From contig CAKVCS010000075.1 of the NCBI GenBank assembly GCA_934725785.1, forward strand, positions 1 through 5,577: a stretch of DNA of 5,577 nt, in the 5' to 3' direction. The DNA comes from an uncultured Bacteroidales bacterium. Its GTDB lineage: Bacteria > Bacteroidota > Bacteroidia > Bacteroidales > Marinilabiliaceae. A model generated the notes under the pieces. The model made no database searches. It saw nothing but the letters and a program-made list of their open reading frames with translations, and was not told the origin of the DNA. Made by a program: the position numbers and the translations under genes. This document shows, piece after piece, positions 5,489 through 5,577 of this stretch (position 1 is its first letter; each line of letters starts with the position of its first letter).

Positions 5489-5577
5489 ATGGCAACACTC
5501 AGATTTCAGGCCTTGACCGACCTGATGCGCAAGCAGCCGCCCACAATCAAGTTCCCCGACAAGCGCGTGACGGAACT
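5489..5577 (+). CDS. glnN: glutamine synthetase type III, N-terminus (partial, 3' end outside window)
   Basis: Only 29 residues are visible: MATLRFQALTDL followed by MRKQPPTIKFPDKRVTE. The MxxLRFxAL opening, a basic KQP segment and a short PxxKVT/S stretch match my recollection of how Bacteroidetes GSIII proteins begin, just before their conserved YGxxVF motif, which would lie beyond the edge. GSIII is a roughly 700-730-residue dodecameric enzyme that makes glutamine from glutamate, ammonia and ATP in the cytoplasm, the main ammonium-assimilation route in this phylum. No catalytic residue is inside the window, so the call rests on the N-terminal pattern and the promoter. It is transcribed divergently from corA across 857 bp. 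Confidence 0.65.
   Translation, partial: MATLRFQALTDLMRKQPPTIKFPDKRVTE

Overview
The window looks like chromosomal DNA of a GC-rich member of the Bacteroidales. Support: two GH51 arabinofuranosidases with lipoprotein signal peptides, a type III glutamine synthetase start of the kind common in Bacteroidetes, AT-rich promoter islands with matches to the Bacteroidetes -7 motif TAnnTTTG, and an A-rich rather than Shine-Dalgarno leader before the last gene. I cannot place it to genus; a Muribaculaceae-, Prevotella- or Alistipes-like gut organism is only a guess.

Layout. Positions 1-2590 (minus strand) hold a two-gene unit. The upstream gene (2590 to 1004) is a complete short-form GH51 alpha-L-arabinofuranosidase. 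Nine bases after its stop comes a second GH51 enzyme of the longer form with an N-terminal jelly-roll-like region (994 to 1), cut by the window edge. Both start with lipoprotein signals, so they probably trim arabinose side chains from arabinan or arabinoxylan fragments in the periplasm or at the outer membrane. A 193-bp gap (2591-2783) should carry their promoter. Upstream on the same strand lie a metallo-beta-lactamase-fold protein of the COG1237 / RFAP-synthase-like type (3602 to 2784) and a CorA-family divalent-cation channel (4631 to 3702).

Positions 4632-5488 (857 bp) hold no gene I can support. They separate corA from a divergent plus-strand gene starting at 5489, whose first 29 residues look like glutamine synthetase III (glnN). 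The corA side has a perfect TAnnTTTG element about 270 nt from the start codon, implying a long leader. Just before the gene this leader has repeated complementary boxes, a small hairpin with a U-run, and a proline-rich mini-ORF overlapping the corA start. The glnN side has a good promoter (5303-5334) flanked by a 7-bp inverted repeat. Much of 4961-5488 is strikingly poor in T on the plus strand.

The genes do not form one pathway: a hemicellulose-trimming pair sits next to ion transport, an orphan hydrolase and nitrogen assimilation. I see no mobile element, CRISPR, tRNA or rRNA, and no clearly new system. The most unusual material is the regulatory DNA between corA and glnN.
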